NCBI RefSeq assembly: GCF_964204645.1
Contig: NC_134034.1
Span: 13,211,962-13,275,961, forward strand
Direction of reading: 5' to 3'
DNA: 64,000 nucleotides
From: Tubulanus polymorphus
Lineage: Eukaryota; Nemertea; Palaeonemertea; Tubulaniformes; Tubulanidae
In this document: one piece after another, positions 44,113 to 56,777 of the stretch
Numbering within the stretch: the first letter of the stretch is position 1
Layout of the letters: the number at the start of each line of letters is the position of its first letter
Translations under genes and position numbers: made by a program
Notes under the pieces: generated by a model
What the model saw: only the letters and a program-made list of their open reading frames with translations
What the model was told of the DNA's origin: nothing
Databases searched by the model: none

Positions 44113-46002
44113 TCTATTCCGCGTTCCATACGCGTATACAATACATAATCAAATATGTGTCTATATAAACGGATCAAAACGCGCTTATAATCGTTAATCA
44201 TAAATAGCATTCCTCGACTCATATAATAACCGAATCGGGGTTCAATAAAATTCATATTCACATTCGTTCGTGCGTGTGTGAGTTATAACTACAATATGCG
44301 ACGCGACGCCGATAAAAAACCAATAAAATATGCACTGACCTTGCGCTGAACGAACCATCGTGTATGAGCGTGCGTGTGTGTGTACATGTGTGTGCATTGT
44401 GTATACACCATACACACAACGCGTATACGATTACACGCGACGAACACTCGCGTTACCGTGGCAACCATGCAGACGAGATCCGCTTCGAACCGGTTCTACT
44501 GTCTACGCGGACAGACGGCTTTTAACTACACTTTGTGTAATCGCGCAGTTCCTAATCCGGTGCCTATTATGATTAATTCGTACGATGTTTCATTGTAATT
44601 ATAGTTAGTACGACAGACAGCCAGACACAATCACCAGCTGCTTGTAAAACACGCCTACGATACCGATCGCGACACAATAGATTACACATATAATTGTATG
44701 TTAATCTAGGTAGACTGATGATGAGACTGGGAACGCATGGGAAAAGCCGCCGCGCGACAAACAAGCTAATATTGATTGTTCACGTATAAGGGAGTGTCCC
44801 GATAGATTAACATAAATATACATTTATAGGTATATCCCGCGATATGTAGGTCAACCCCAAAGTGTAGAACACAAAAGTCAATATAGACGAATCCTCCAAT
44901 ATACATTTACATAGGTCAACCCCAATCGCAGAAATTAAGAATGGTTAACCGCTTATAGTAGGAAACGACCACAGGACGCCAATCCACAACAAGATCATTA
45001 ATTTTTCATTTTTCCGAGAAGATAGATGAGACAAGGTTCACGACTTACGTGAATTAATCGGTCGAGTAAAACACATTCATTTAAATTGAGTAAATTCGTG
45101 AGTTCGAGTTTAAGTGAGCGAGATCGTTGCGAGTATACAACGAACGTTTTTATATATGCTCTAATCAAATGAGAATTAATTTCACACTAAACAGCTGAAC
45201 TAATGCGACCTATTCAAACTGTTGATGATGCGTTCATCTACGTCGATACTGCAGCAGATGTGAGGGATACATTGGTTAACATAATGACGTTAGAGAAGTC
45301 GTTGGTTGGTTACCAGCCCACCGGCGTCGGAGATTAGTCGCACGTAATTACAGAAGATAAATATAGCTGCAAAGCAGCGATAACGGTCAATTCATAAACG
45401 TCGTTGATTTGTTATGTAAATAATCGACAAAATGGCGTCATCACGTGATAAAAGTGCGTAATTGCGCGACCTCTACAGGCGTGGCGCGTAACTAGCCGTT
45501 TCGCAAATTCGAACAGATCGGGTGAAGCATCACGAATGAGCACGCGGTATACACACCAAAATCACTTCATACCTACTTGTTATTGTACGTTGAGATAGGT
45601 TTACCTTGGATGCAGCTGTGGTGCAGGATCCAATCGATTCGCAAAGCGTACTTGACGTATACAAATGGAAATGGAAATTAAAACCGATGTACACAATAGT
45701 TTTCAGACGCGAGCTACGTAGCAGTACTAGTCCAAAAATCGAACTAGTAGATACATGCGCGCCCTATGCGTTCTGTTCGAACTCGTTTATATCTATCTCA
45801 TGAATACATATCTCATTATCCGATCGGGGATTGAAATTGCGGTTGAAATTTAAATATATTGCCCGGTTAAAATGCGTAATGTGCATATGGATCATGCCTA
45901 TGATAATAACCGTGATTTGCCGTATATATTAAGTCCTACCGTTATAAGACTAATTCGCTGGCCGATTATTGGACTTTTTTCAACAAACGCATATAACCAA
46001 CA
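44113..46002. other. Gene-free stretch
   Basis: No exon is supported. A GT/CA-rich stretch lies at about 44365-44430. Nothing else with clear structure is seen. Confidence 0.5.
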
Positions 46003-46325
46003 ATCCTTCCACGGCAGGGATTCGAACTTGATAGCATCGCTAGACTCAGATACAGCACGAACCCCTACCACATTTTACCGGGTGTGTTGATTCGTGCGCA
46101 GGTTTGCCGCACGAAAACTTGTGACACCAATCAGATCGCTGAGGCAAATTTCGCGGAAAATTATAAATGGACCAAAATAAGATTTGATACATGCATCTGA
46201 TTGGCTAGGGCTAATGATGACATCATCTAAACTGCGCATGTAGCTGCGCAGTCGGGCTAGTGTGGTATGGTCTCGTTCCATGGCGAGTCTCGATGCCACC
46301 AGATTCGAATTCCTGCTGGGGATGA
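46003..46325. mobile_element. Foldback element with tRNA-like arms (family T), copy 2
   Basis: The left end ATCCTTCCACGGCAGGGATT carries the inverted box B (GGATTCGAAC...). The right arm ends CAGATTCGAATTCCTGCTGGGGAT, in which box B has one substitution. The interior TCTGATTGGCTAGGGC and ATGATGACATCATCTAAACT is shared with the copies at 48799 and 58407. Confidence 0.8.
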
Positions 46326-46432
46326 CACCATACGGTGTAGAGGTCATGGCGGCCACGCGTTCGGGTAACATGATGACTCATATTGGCGGACAAACACAAT
46401 ATGTGACAGATTAACACGACACTGACAGATAG

Positions 46433-47460
46433 CAGTAGTTTCTAAATCCCCATTATTCTAATGATGATTCACACAAACAGAAACGTTTAGTTTAAAGATC
46501 ATTAACATGAACGATATTCTACTAGTTTCTAAATCCCCATTATTCAACGGATGATTCATACGACAGAAACGATTAGTTTAACGATCATTTGCATGCAATG
46601 TACACTAGGCATAGTTTCTAAATCCCCGTTATTCTAATGATGATTTGTACGACAGAAACGATTGGTTATAAAAATCATTTACGTGAACGATATTCTAATA
46701 GTTTCTAAATCCCCATTATTCTAATAATGATTCATAGGACAGAAACGTTCAGTTTATAGATAATTTGCATGCAATGTACGCTTGGCCTAGTTTCAAAAGC
46801 CCCATTAATATACGGATGATTCATACGACAGAAACGATTAGTTTTAAATGATCATTTACATGCAAGGTATACTAGGCCTAGTTTCTAAATCTCCCGTTAT
46901 TCTAATGACGATTCAGATAGTTCACACGAACGATATCTGAAGGTTATTATAATTCTAAACACTCAAGTATTGGTGTATGAAACTTATACAAGCTAGAAAA
47001 GAAGATAATTCAGAAGTTGTTTCTATATCGCCATTGATGTGTTGTAAGATGGCAGTAGTTTCAAAATCTCCATTAATATGCTAATGTTGGTCAGATGCCA
47101 GCAGTTTCTATATCTGCAATGTATCTATAATAAAGATAATAATCTTTTCTAGCAGTTTCTTTATCCCCATAAATAGAATATGTTTGACGGAGGCAGGTGT
47201 TTGTGTATACCCTCATCATTCGAATAATTATTCTAATGATAATAATAACGATGATAGCTTAATCATCATTATCATTAAAATCATTATTATAACTTGATTC
47301 TACCCTTGATTTATGACAGATCCTCACGACAAATGCCAGCAGTTTCTACATCCCCTTAGCAATCATAATTGATCAATGCAAAAATCCATTTACTGCTCTA
47401 CTTTATTTCTATGTGACAGGTGCAAGCACATTTAGCTGACTGTTTCTACATTCCCATAAG
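46433..47460. repeat. Degenerate tandem repeat of about 89 bp
   Basis: TAGTTTCTAAATCCCC recurs at about 46434, 46524, 46612, 46699, 46789 and 46879, with shared GACAGAAACGATTAGTTT and GATCATTT..CATG blocks. Beyond 46930 only the GCAGTTTCTA(T/A)ATC core recurs at irregular distances up to about 47450, so the array decays to the right. Confidence 0.8.
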
Positions 47461-47596
47461 CATAATTAATGGGTTTCGATTTTGATAGGCCTATGTAAGT
47501 ACATATCTGGGGTTACTACAACCCCGCCGTTACATTTAGACCTAAAAATGATTTACTACACTGATCCCAATCTCCAATTGTAAGTGAATTTTAGTT

Positions 47597-47818
47597 AGGC
47601 TAAACAAAAATGATACCTTGTTTCTCCGCAGCGGCCGGGTCATTTTTGTAAAATATGATAAAATGTATAAACAGTTCATTTCTATAGCGGCCGGGTCTGT
47701 TATGGTAAAATTCATCACGATTTTAAAAAAAGTAATGTATAGGGTAGATAGGCGGCCGGCCGGGTCAACATTTAAGCTCAGCAGAGCGGAGAAACAAGGT
47801 ATCAATTTTTGTTAGCCT
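47597..47818 (+). mobile_element. MITE family A, best copy
   Basis: The inverted ends are AGGCTAAACAAAAATGATAC followed by CTTGTTTCTCCGC, and GCGGAGAAACAAGGTATCAA followed by TTTTTGTTAGCCT. The interior has GCGGCCGGGTC twice plus GGGTAGATAGGCGGCCGGCC. The length is 222 bp and it is non-coding. The flanks read TTAGTT and TAATTT, without an obvious duplication. Confidence 0.88.
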
Positions 47819-48736
47819 TAATTTGGTAGTCGACTTAGTAAGATTGCTCTGTCGACAACCTGTTGTCCTATTGAAAAGCATTGAATAAATCAAAAAATTT
47901 TTTCATTGCCTTACATTTTAGCATATGAACGGTGTGTGTTTGCCAGACAATAAGGCTCGTTGCGCGCTATCAATCCCCCATCCCTAGTAATACAGAACGC
48001 CGGAAATGTGCACTTACTTCACTGCCCTCAAAACATGTTCAAGGCATATTGATATGTAAGTCGTGAATACAATGGAACATTTCAACGTACTTCAGAACAC
48101 TAGAAAATCTGTTCGTTATAACAAAAAGGTTCCACATACAGTTGAACAACCTCCTTACATTCGTGTTGACAAAACCGAGAAATTCATCCCAGATTTAGGA
48201 CAAGTTTGATGATTTCATACTGAATATAACGAACTGTCGGTAAAACGTGTGTCGGAAGTTGAGTTACTACGATCAACCACTGAATAATGTAATCATAAAT
48301 TTACGTTATAAATTCAGGCCGCATATATAATGTATTAGTTGAAAGGGACCCTGTAACCGGCCACGGAATCAATAACAGTGCAAACAGCTGCTGACAATCC
48401 CAACGAACGAGATTGGCACCGAGCCAGAGAACGCGGCCATTAGCGGGGACTCCCTAACGAGTTCGGTCGATATTCAACGCAGTTGTCTTTATCATGACTG
48501 GCATATATTTGCCAGATCGTGGTAGACGCCTACGGGCAAAACTGAATCAAATTGTTAGGCGTTATCAAATCAATTTACAATATTGTTGAAACCTATGCGA
48601 GAATGGCATTTGGGACTAGTCACAATCGAGGCTAAACCTGTGATCCTTATCAATATTCATAAAGCGGCGAAATGAACGGGCCAGTAGCTGAAAATAAAAT
48701 TGCAAATCGTCACTGAGGTACTTGCCCACTAGGAAC

Positions 48737-48793
48737 CTGGTTCGCAGTTGAGCCCTGAAAATGAACTCCACTCACTACACTGTGGAGCTGGGC
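48737..48793. mobile_element. Foldback family D, fragment
   Basis: CCTGGTTCGCAGTTGAGCCC and CACTGTGGAGCTGGGCCCAGG resemble the two ends of family D with the middle shortened. It directly abuts a family T copy at 48799. Confidence 0.5.
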
Positions 48794-48798
48794 CCAGG

Positions 48799-49065
48799 CA
48801 TCCTCCCTTGGCTGGGATTTGAACCTGATGGCATCGCTACACTCACAGGCACGGCACGAACCCCTGCCACACTAGACCGGGTGCGCAGGTACATGCGCAG
48901 CTTTACCGCACGAAGACTTGCGGCACCAATCAGATTGCTCGTTGTATAATCGCTGAGGTCAATTTCACGGAATAACTATAAATGGGAAAACCCGAGCTAA
49001 AATAAAACGGGATATCTGATTGGCTGATAATGATGACATCATCTAAAATGCGCGTGTAGCTGGTG
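48799..49065. mobile_element. Family T, copy 3, right arm truncated
   Basis: The left arm has GGCTGGGATTTGAACCTGATGG (box B complement with one change) and the CCTGCCACACTAGACCGGGT block. The interior GGGATATCTGATTGGCTGAT and ATGATGACATCATCTAAAAT matches the other copies. The right tRNA-like arm is lost after GCGCGTGTAGCTG. Confidence 0.75.
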
Positions 49066-49589
49066 GGTTACCGCGCTTCAATTCCTTCCGGAAATCAAAT
49101 CAATTGAAATCGACTTTTCTCATCATAGAATCAATTTTCAGTGAAGTCTATACCATCAGCTGAGTGAGAACAACTTGTTTGATCATTTTCGATGCCTGAA
49201 AATCGAATCAAAATTTCATCGAAAATCGAACTTATTTCCACTACGATTGACCAAGATTTCTCGACTGAAGCTGGTCAAAAATTCATTCATTTCCTCCAAA
49301 AGTTACCCCACGCCCCCCCCCCCCACTCACAATGTAGAAAACAAATCCAGACACTATTTACAGTTAAATACAATTCAGTGTAATATTATTTCAAGCATTA
49401 GAACAATAGACTATTATATTAAACCACATGCAGAAATCAACCCAAAATTCTGTTTCTATCTTGATCTCGATAATCTTTGCCATTTCGTGTGACCTAAGCT
49501 AAAATACGATATAAGAAGTTCTAGTCATCACAAATCCGGTTTTGTCGAATTTCTCGAAGTCGATTTTTCCTTAAATCCGCGATGCGCGC

Positions 49590-49736
49590 CTAAGGTCAAG
49601 GCCGTTTCAACGTGACCTTGACACGCATTCGCCGGAAACGGCCGCCGAATACGTCCGCACGAATCCCCGTCGAAACGGCGGCGAAATCTAAGTCGTGACC
49701 TTGGGACTCAAGGTCATACACGAAGGTCAAGGTCAC
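49590..49736. promoter_or_regulatory. Cluster of AAGGTCA half-sites
   Basis: Within 147 bp there are six AAGGTCA/TGACCTT sites: TAAGGTCAAGG (49591), GTGACCTTGA (49611), GTGACCTTGG (49694), TCAAGGTCAT (49709) and the overlapping GAAGGTCAAGGTCACG (49722). Extended TCAAGGTCA half-sites are bound by ERR, NR5A and ROR-type nuclear receptors. The block lies in gene-poor DNA and could be an enhancer; this is inference from motif density. Confidence 0.45.
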
Positions 49737-52001
49737 GCGATTAGATCGATAATGCGCACGTGCTATAAAATGAAAACGAAATCGAACACTCTACTCGTTA
49801 AACTAATACCTATATCATGCCAACCTTTCTGTTCGTATTCTTACCAACTGACGGTCTTGTATTCTGCGAACGACGTTCTACCTCGGCTTGTTTGTTGCGA
49901 ACTTTGGGGGAAATATGAGTAAGGTGTTCTACTCGCTCTACCGACGCGCACATTGCATACAAATGAGTCACTCACACGGAGGCATCGTGATGGAAAATTA
50001 CCCCGCACGCAGTGTTCAATTCTAGCCAATCAGCCGCGAGCATTTCTCGAGTAGATTGGCTCGGTTCCAAGCGCGCATACATTATTAATATTATGCCCAG
50101 ACGTGTCTGCGAGCGCTGTGCAAACAGAGACATAATATAATTGATCGCGTAGATAAATTTGCGCGGCGTTCATATTACGCGGAATCTTAATTTCGCGGAT
50201 CAGACGCGGCGTGTTTATCGACTGACGGTTTTAATAACAGCTGCGTTTGTGTACGCGCGCTCGCGAGCGCTATATCCGAGCGCTGTACGTGAATAACCCG
50301 CGCATTCTACAGCAACGAACGCACCGCTGATTATGAGAAAATGTTAAAAATACACGTTTCGTGAAAAATAAAAACCCGACGCTTTTAAAAGTATCGATTG
50401 TCAGGATCGTTATACAAAATGAATGCGCCCCGCAGCTGTCACGTTGTATTATTATTAATAATGGGTTCTATTATTAACGCTGGCGGTGTACCGTGTGCAT
50501 AAAACCGTGTGCATGGGGAATGTTTAGAGTGATCGCTAATCGTAGTCGGTCTGATCGTAGTTTACAAACAGGATGTTTACGCAATAATGCGCGTAGTTAC
50601 TAAGCGCAAAGCTATCTAAAGTTCAACACTTAAAACGTTAAGGCCGACGCCGCCAATTAGGCTACGTCAAGTGTTGTGACTAGGGGCAGCGGGGAAGCAC
50701 GTGCGAACGGAACTGAGTCCAAAAGAAATTCGCAATATTTTCTGATTTTCTTTTTTTTTCACCCAAAAGATGTTATAGCCTTTTAGAAATCGCAATTCAC
50801 TTCAAGGAGTTTCCATCGCTGAACCCGAGTAACGTTTTTTTTTCTCGTAAAATCGACAGGGTACGTACGCGAGTGTTCGTCGGCCTTGTAAGATCTACCT
50901 GCCAGGAATAATGCGTGGTAATAAAACATGGTACGGTTAAGGTCTGTAGGTTTATAGGCGGTTGTAAATAAAGCGGCACATTAAACACCACGCACACAGG
51001 CGCGGGTGATGATAATATACTATAAATCGCTAATTTCACTTATTCAATGTTCAAAGGCGCTTTTAAAGTAGTAATCCAGTAAATAAGGTAAGAGTCTTTT
51101 GAATATATCCAGATCGGGCTCAAGACGGATATTTTCAGGTAGAGCATTTGCAAAGGATGAGGAAATGTGAACGGCTTTTTTTTAAAATTTGTACATCGTG
51201 GATTTTCATCACATCATCTATTCTGTATGTTTGGGTGTAGCTATTCTAAAGCTCTTTATAAAGCCTGGTTTTTGGAACACATAAAACATCGATCAGAATA
51301 AGCCTTTTTACAGTTTCCAGGCGCCATTTTTTGGGTACCCACCGGGTCCGCATTATTGATTTTTTGCATTTTTTGTCTCTGAATTGGATTAAGATAGAAA
51401 CAAAGTAAAATTATCGATGAACTCAGCAGTTGATAATTAACTTTTTTATCTTAATCATTTATAAAGTTAATGCAACAATGCGCGCTGGTGAAATTATAAA
51501 CATTGATATCGTCTTCCCGGTAATTCAACTTGAATTATCACTCATCTCATTCAAAAGTTCGTAATTCTTACCAATTTTATAAGAAGAGCTTTTCTTTCGG
51601 GTTCGGGGCCTGTTTTTATTTATATGTACCGTGTTCAAAGACTAAATTGTTTATCACAAACACCGGTGAGCTAGTAGTAGTCTACAGCATTCTCGAATTA
51701 GAACGCCATCGCTAGATTTGACGTCATGATTGAAGGGGCCAGTCGCACAGTCGTGGATTTTAAGATGGGTCTTCGACTGGTAGTTGTTTTGTTCTCATTG
51801 TTCCTCTGACAATTCGATGTGTCTTAAAAATAAACCCACTCCATCCCCTGTTTTTTTTTGTTGTCAATATTTGTCAAGTATACGCATTATTTCACACTAT
51901 GGGTTAAATCATGGACTCAAAAAAACGTAAATTCTTTTAGACATTGTTGGATTTCTTAAATCGTGGAGTCCATGGTTATGGAAGACGTTGTGAAATGAAC
52001 G

Positions 52002-52245
52002 CAGGGGCGGACCCAGGGGTGACATGACATTTTTACGAGTCTATCAAATATCTTTGAGTGCATGTGGTGTTTTTCAGCGGGAGTGCGCCTAATATTGCCC
52101 CTTTCGACATCAAAGTGCCCTTTGAAGACTTGACAAGTTCTTTAAAATAAGCCTCTCTGCGCGGGAGTACACCTTAAACTGGGCCTGGGTCCATTGCCGT
52201 TTTTGGACACCAAAGTGCCTTTTTAGGATGTGACAATTTATTCAA
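52002..52245. mobile_element. hAT-like MITE, one end recognised
   Basis: CAGGGGCGGACCCAGGGG is a hAT-type terminal repeat like that at 10762. Inside, a GCGGGAGT(G/A)C and CACCAAAGTGCC-type block occurs twice in tandem. The matching right end was not found. Confidence 0.5.
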
Positions 52246-53470
52246 AATTAATTTGATAAATTTAATTAACCAAACACAATATAATATTACCGGGCAGACC
52301 GCAAAAATCCTGAGAAAATTTTTTTTTTAAAGACAATTTTGAAAAACAATTTTACCTACATGTTATAATAGAGAGGAGAGTCGTTAGTTGAAATCGGTCT
52401 CACGCGGGCCGCTCTCCCAGTGGTTAAACAAAGTACATGCAATAAAGGCATCGTCATCTGGGAAAGCCGAACACGTGTGCGCGAACCAGGATGAAAACAA
52501 GGTACGAAACGGCCAGGGCACCACCATCAAACCACAACTGCCAGCTGGCCTATATACAGATATGCGGTGTGAGTTCAACCTTTGAGAAATCAGAGTAGTT
52601 CAATCTGATTACTCCAAGGTTCAACAGACTTGTGCTCAGCGTGATTGCTGATTCGATTGATTAGTGCCATATCAAAGCCTGTGTGCCTTAAATCTACGAG
52701 CTATAATCTCGATTGATCCTAAGCCTGAATCCATATAGCCATGCGAATCCAGTTATTGTTACAAGGCTCAGAGACCACCCATCAGAAAAGGTCGACATTT
52801 TTATGTGAAATTCTGTGCATAGCATTCCCGCTGTGCGGAAGCCACACGAGTTATATAGTTTTAAATCGCTTCGGGCGAATATATCTCACATTTGCTGAAT
52901 TAGGGCATCCATCTTTTCATCAAGGGCTTTACAATTAAAGCCCAACTTGTTCTTGACTATAGGCCTAATAGCAACTTTTCCATGTTTTGAATGCGAATTC
53001 AAACTTTACCGTTTCAGTTTTAACTTTTTCATGGGATCTTGGTTGACGCAAGGTAGTATAAGCTATTGGAATCTTCATATATAACATAACTATACCTACG
53101 TTTTGCCTTTTGAAGGCCCAAGCAGAGGCAATTCTAACAATAGACACGGTTAGAATTCCTCACAAAGGAAACGCCATGACTACCTGATTTATGGAACAAT
53201 GTCGATCGTTAAGTTTGAACTGCAGTGCATAACCACGACTATTTCTCCATCTAGCGGATAGATCATAAAATGACAGAGAAACAAATCGCGTGAAAAACAA
53301 ATTAAAACATTAGCGTATTTTAATATCAAGGATATATACCAAACTTCATTTTTATGGTAAAAACCAATTATGACTCACTTTATAAATATCTTTTTAAATA
53401 TAATATCAAGTTTGTACATCCGCAAAATATTTTTGATTATAAATGCGAGTTTGCGGACTCTTTCCAACAT

Positions 53471-53543
53471 GCCCGGTTAGCTCAGTCGGTAGAGCATCAG
53501 GCTTTTAACCTGAGGGTCCTGGGTTCGAGTCCCATACCGGGCG
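53471..53543 (+). tRNA. tRNA-Lys(UUU)
   Basis: This 73-base sequence folds as a full cloverleaf. The acceptor stem GCCCGGT pairs with ACCGGGC, with discriminator G. Box A is TAGCTCAGTCGG and box B is GGTTCGAGTCC. The anticodon stem TCAGG/CCTGA encloses the loop CTTTTAA, whose anticodon TTT reads Lys codons. There is no intron. A TTTT Pol III stop follows at about 53550. It lies 368 bases beyond the stop codon of the opposite-strand GCNT gene. Confidence 0.97.
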
Positions 53544-53910
53544 ATTGTGTTTTCTCATTGATTTTTTTCACGTGTCACTACGTTCGGATCAAGTTTCTCG
53601 GGTAGATATTTATGCTCGAGCATCATGTGGACGCTTACCATTTTGCCCATCGCTCTATCCTCTAAGTAGGCTTTGATTGTTTTCAAGTAGGCTACCATCG
53701 TACGTTGCCCTGAGTTGACCGAATGTTTTTTATCGGGGAACGAAATGTTTTTAAATAAATCGTTCCCACGAAAAACTTTTCGTTCGCGGAAAATTCGGGT
53801 TGCGGGTCGGTCGCGACGTTTATCTAAGTTCGTGATCGTTTACGCGGCTGTCGAACGCGAGAGTTTTCCGAGATGCTTAGATAAAAAACGCCTCACGACT
53901 GTGGTCGTAT

Positions 53911-56766
53911 TTACGTGTGGTGGAGCACGAACGGCAACGATTCGTAAACCATGAAATTATACGACCGTCGTGAGGCCGGCGTCGGCGCGTAATCGTCACG
54001 CGTGTGGTTGAAATGTAGCTCTTCCAAACAGTCGTACGCGAGCGGGGAGTGCTCCGGTAGGAACTTGTTGGCGAACAGCTCCGGGCGACGCGACAAGATC
54101 GGTAAATCCCCGATCGATAACATGCAAATCGATCTACGCCGTCTGCCGCCGGGACACGGATAGGCGAACGGATAACTGCCCCAGTTTTTGAACCGGGTGA
54201 TGAACGGCAATTTGACTGGATCCGTTTCGTGTTCAGGGCCTGAAAAATATCAGATAGAACAAAATTGGATCATTAGTGATAACATAATGATATTTGAATA
54301 TTCTATAGCGCTTTTTTCACTGAGACAATGTTCAACGGCGCTTTCCTTTAAATCGGTACTACAGTGGAACCTCGTTACAGCGAACAACAAGCTCGTTATA
54401 ACCGATTAGTTCGTTGTAAATCCAGTATGAAATTAACTGGATTTTCCCACTTGGGACATAATTCTATATCTGTAATATCTGATGAATCGTTGTAAATTCG
54501 AGTTCGTTAAAACGAGGTTCCGCCGTGTTATCAACCACCAGCCTATAACCATATCAGTCATCTCTCTCCATGGCTGTCAATCTGTACAAACCGCGTGTTA
54601 TGGGGCAATTTATTTCTACTTAGAAAAAATGTGATTAGATTTCATGACGCTTCCTGCTTACTGCGCTGTTCGTGTAGATGTGTGCATCCAGGAAGTCGCG
54701 AACCTTAATCGACAATCAGTCCCGAAAACGTTTTTATAATAACGCTTCATATCACGAGCGGGAGATGCTTATTCCTTTGTAGAAATTATCTGTTTATACC
54801 GAACAGTGAAAATGTTGTCCGAGATTCTAGACTTCGTATCTGATTCCTTTCTTCTGGACCCCTGTCTTCCACATATATGTGGAAGGCAGAAAGAAACGGG
54901 ATTTTTTTGGTCACTCGTCGTAAGTCTCTTGTTGCCCTGGGATACAGCCCTCCCCTACGTTCTAGGCGCGGCTGTATCCGGTATAGAATGCTGGAGTAAC
55001 CGCCGGTCTAGGTCACAAACGCAGCTGCTGGTCCTTCACATAGACTGGTGGGCACTGGGCGCCCAAAAGATATCGTGCGGTGTAACAGTATATTGCGGCC
55101 AGTGACTGCGATGGCGCGAGCTACGACGGGAGGTAATCAAACCCTGGCAAGTGAGGCTGTACTTACCGGTATAGGCGCCAGGCGTTCCTAACTGCGGGTT
55201 ATGTTGTAACGTAGAGAAAAGCGCCTCGTCGGGTATGCGTGCATGTGACAACCAGTCGCGTAGTTGAATCGCTTTTTTGTCACCGATGACGAATTCGACG
55301 AACGCTCTGGACGCCGTGATGTGTACGCTTCCTTTAACCAGCGTCACGTTTATCGGTACCGGGTGGTCTTTGGCGTAGGAAAAACGTTGAACGTTTCGTC
55401 TGAAAGTTGAAGACGGTCTCTTGAATATTTTGTTCATTAGAGAAGTCTCGAGATAAGCAGAGAGTTCAGACGAGGGTAGGGAGGCGAAGAGAGGTTGGAG
55501 CTGGGCAGAGAGAGGCAGGGAGCAGCATTATCATATAGAAAATGGAGTCATGGCTGCAGCCACCTTATCCCACCCTTGCTTGCCAGGGTTTGATTGCCTT
55601 CCGCCTAACACAAACAGAAACACATACCCTTCATTAGGCTATTACATTGCCCAAGACCTTTGAGCGGACTGGTTGCCCCGAGCGGCCAACAGTCTATGTA
55701 ATAGACCAATCAGATGCTTGTTATTCACCGGCAGATAGACTGGTGGCCGCTGAGCGGTAACCTGTCCGTCCAAGAACTCTTGGAGCAACGTTATCGATCG
55801 ATGGAGGAACCGTGGCCACAGGGTTTGTGTTGGCGTGAGCTTCAAACTCTGGCAATCGAGGATGCCTTTTCTTGAAGTTTCTGTAGTACAAGAAATTCGA
55901 CCAAGGCATGTATTCTATTATGCGATGTCATAAGGGGTGAGGAAGCAACGTTCTTAGATGGGTCTACACAGATAATTGGTTGGATGCGGGTAATTTAAAG
56001 TGGATATTTATCGAGGGTGTGTTATATACCTTTTAATCGTGCCTTCCACGTCATTAGCGCCGTTGTAGATTTTCAATATTTTCACCAGTTCGTAGTTTGT
56101 TTTAAGCGGCGCCTCCTGACCGGTTAGATTGATGAAATACTTCCATCGTTTAGAGACCCGTAACAGGTCGCGCATGCAGCGCAAATCGGCATCGAGCACG
56201 GAAATCTCGCCCCATCGTACGTCGTAACGGCGAGACGACAGAAACACGTTCGGGAAACAGCCGGCGATATCCGTGACGGCTGCCGCGAATTCGCCGGGCG
56301 ATTTCGCGTCGACGTGCACGCAATAGTAATTCTGAGGTCGGTAGATCATTCTGAGCAGGCGTTCGAAACGTTCCAGGTCTTTATAGATGAGTATACTGAA
56401 CGCGATCGGGAAGGCGGCCTCCTCGTCGGTGATCGGATCAGTTATGTATCGTCTTTCGCGTATGAAAGTTTCGCACGAACTTTTGTCGCACCGGTTCGTT
56501 AGGAATTGCTCGACTTCACGCGAGCGCCTGTTCGCCGTCTGGCGCTGCTCGGCGCGTTTCCAAAACTCCGCGGTGGCGCCATCTTTCTTTCGAAATAAGG
56601 CGCGGCAGTGCTTGAAACCGTTTTCCTCGTGCACGTCGGGAAATCGAAGGCTGCCAGAACTCGGCCTTCTTGGTTGCATCCGCGACATGAAATGGAAGCC
56701 CAAAATGAAGGAAGCAACGAGCATCGAATATTTGACCAGTGAACGGATGTGGAATCCGAGTCGCAT
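53911..56766 (-). CDS. GCNT1: Core-2 beta-1,6-N-acetylglucosaminyltransferase (GT14, GCNT family)
   Basis: Three exons on the minus strand, 56766-56030, 55399-55167 and 54239-53911, join in phases 2 and 1 to give 432 residues, close to the 428 of vertebrate GCNT1. The enzyme adds GlcNAc in beta-1,6 linkage to O-glycan cores in the Golgi. A type II signal-anchor helix lies at about residues 9-28, followed by a stem region. GT14 blocks include AFSILIYKDL, YCVHVDAKSP and YFINLTGQEAPLKTN in exon 1, then VKGSVHITASRAFVEFV and WLSHARIPDEALFSTL in exon 2. Glu304 of the PDEALF block is the expected catalytic base. Exon 3 has SICMLSIGDL, LFANKF and DCLEELHFNHT, the usual C-terminal blocks. A splice acceptor (TGTTTTAG at 56777 on the minus strand) 10 bases before the ATG shows at least one upstream untranslated exon, which I could not place. 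Assignment to GCNT1 versus GCNT3/4 is not possible. Confidence 0.94.
54360..54528. mobile_element. Foldback MITE, family G, in GCNT intron 2
   Basis: ACAGTGGAACCTCGTTACAG at the left and GTTCGTTAAAACGAGGTTCC at the right are inverted ends. The 169-bp element is AT-rich and non-coding. The ends resemble widespread Tc1/pogo-type non-autonomous elements. Confidence 0.75.
55129..55151 (-). repeat. SINE-like motif, left of GCNT exon 2
   Basis: On the minus strand this reads CTTGCCAGGGTTTGATTACC, a diverged box-B-like motif. It is the inverted partner of 55579-55602 on the other side of GCNT exon 2. Confidence 0.6.
55579..55602 (+). repeat. SINE-like motif, right of GCNT exon 2
   Basis: CTTGCCAGGGTTTGATTGCC continues with TTCC. 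It is inverted relative to 55129-55151, so GCNT exon 2 (55167-55399) sits between two arms of about 23 bp. The motif also occurs at 22995 and, diverged, near 12646. Confidence 0.6.
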
Positions 56767-56777
56767 GTCGTTATATC

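Larger units (their letters stand above)
49066..53470. other. Gene-free stretch with regulatory-looking islands
   Basis: No exon is supported. A CpG-rich island at about 50000-50350 (GCGCGCTCGCGAGCGC, GCGCGGCG) could be a promoter or enhancer, but no adjoining exon is found. A nuclear-receptor-like cluster lies at 49590 and a hAT-like end at 52002. Confidence 0.45.

Noticed and set aside
55400-55437. Upstream extension of GCNT exon 2 to an ATG at 55437
   Set aside because: The polypyrimidine tract and TTTCAG at 55400 fit the phase-2 end of exon 1, and the residues before it do not resemble the family.
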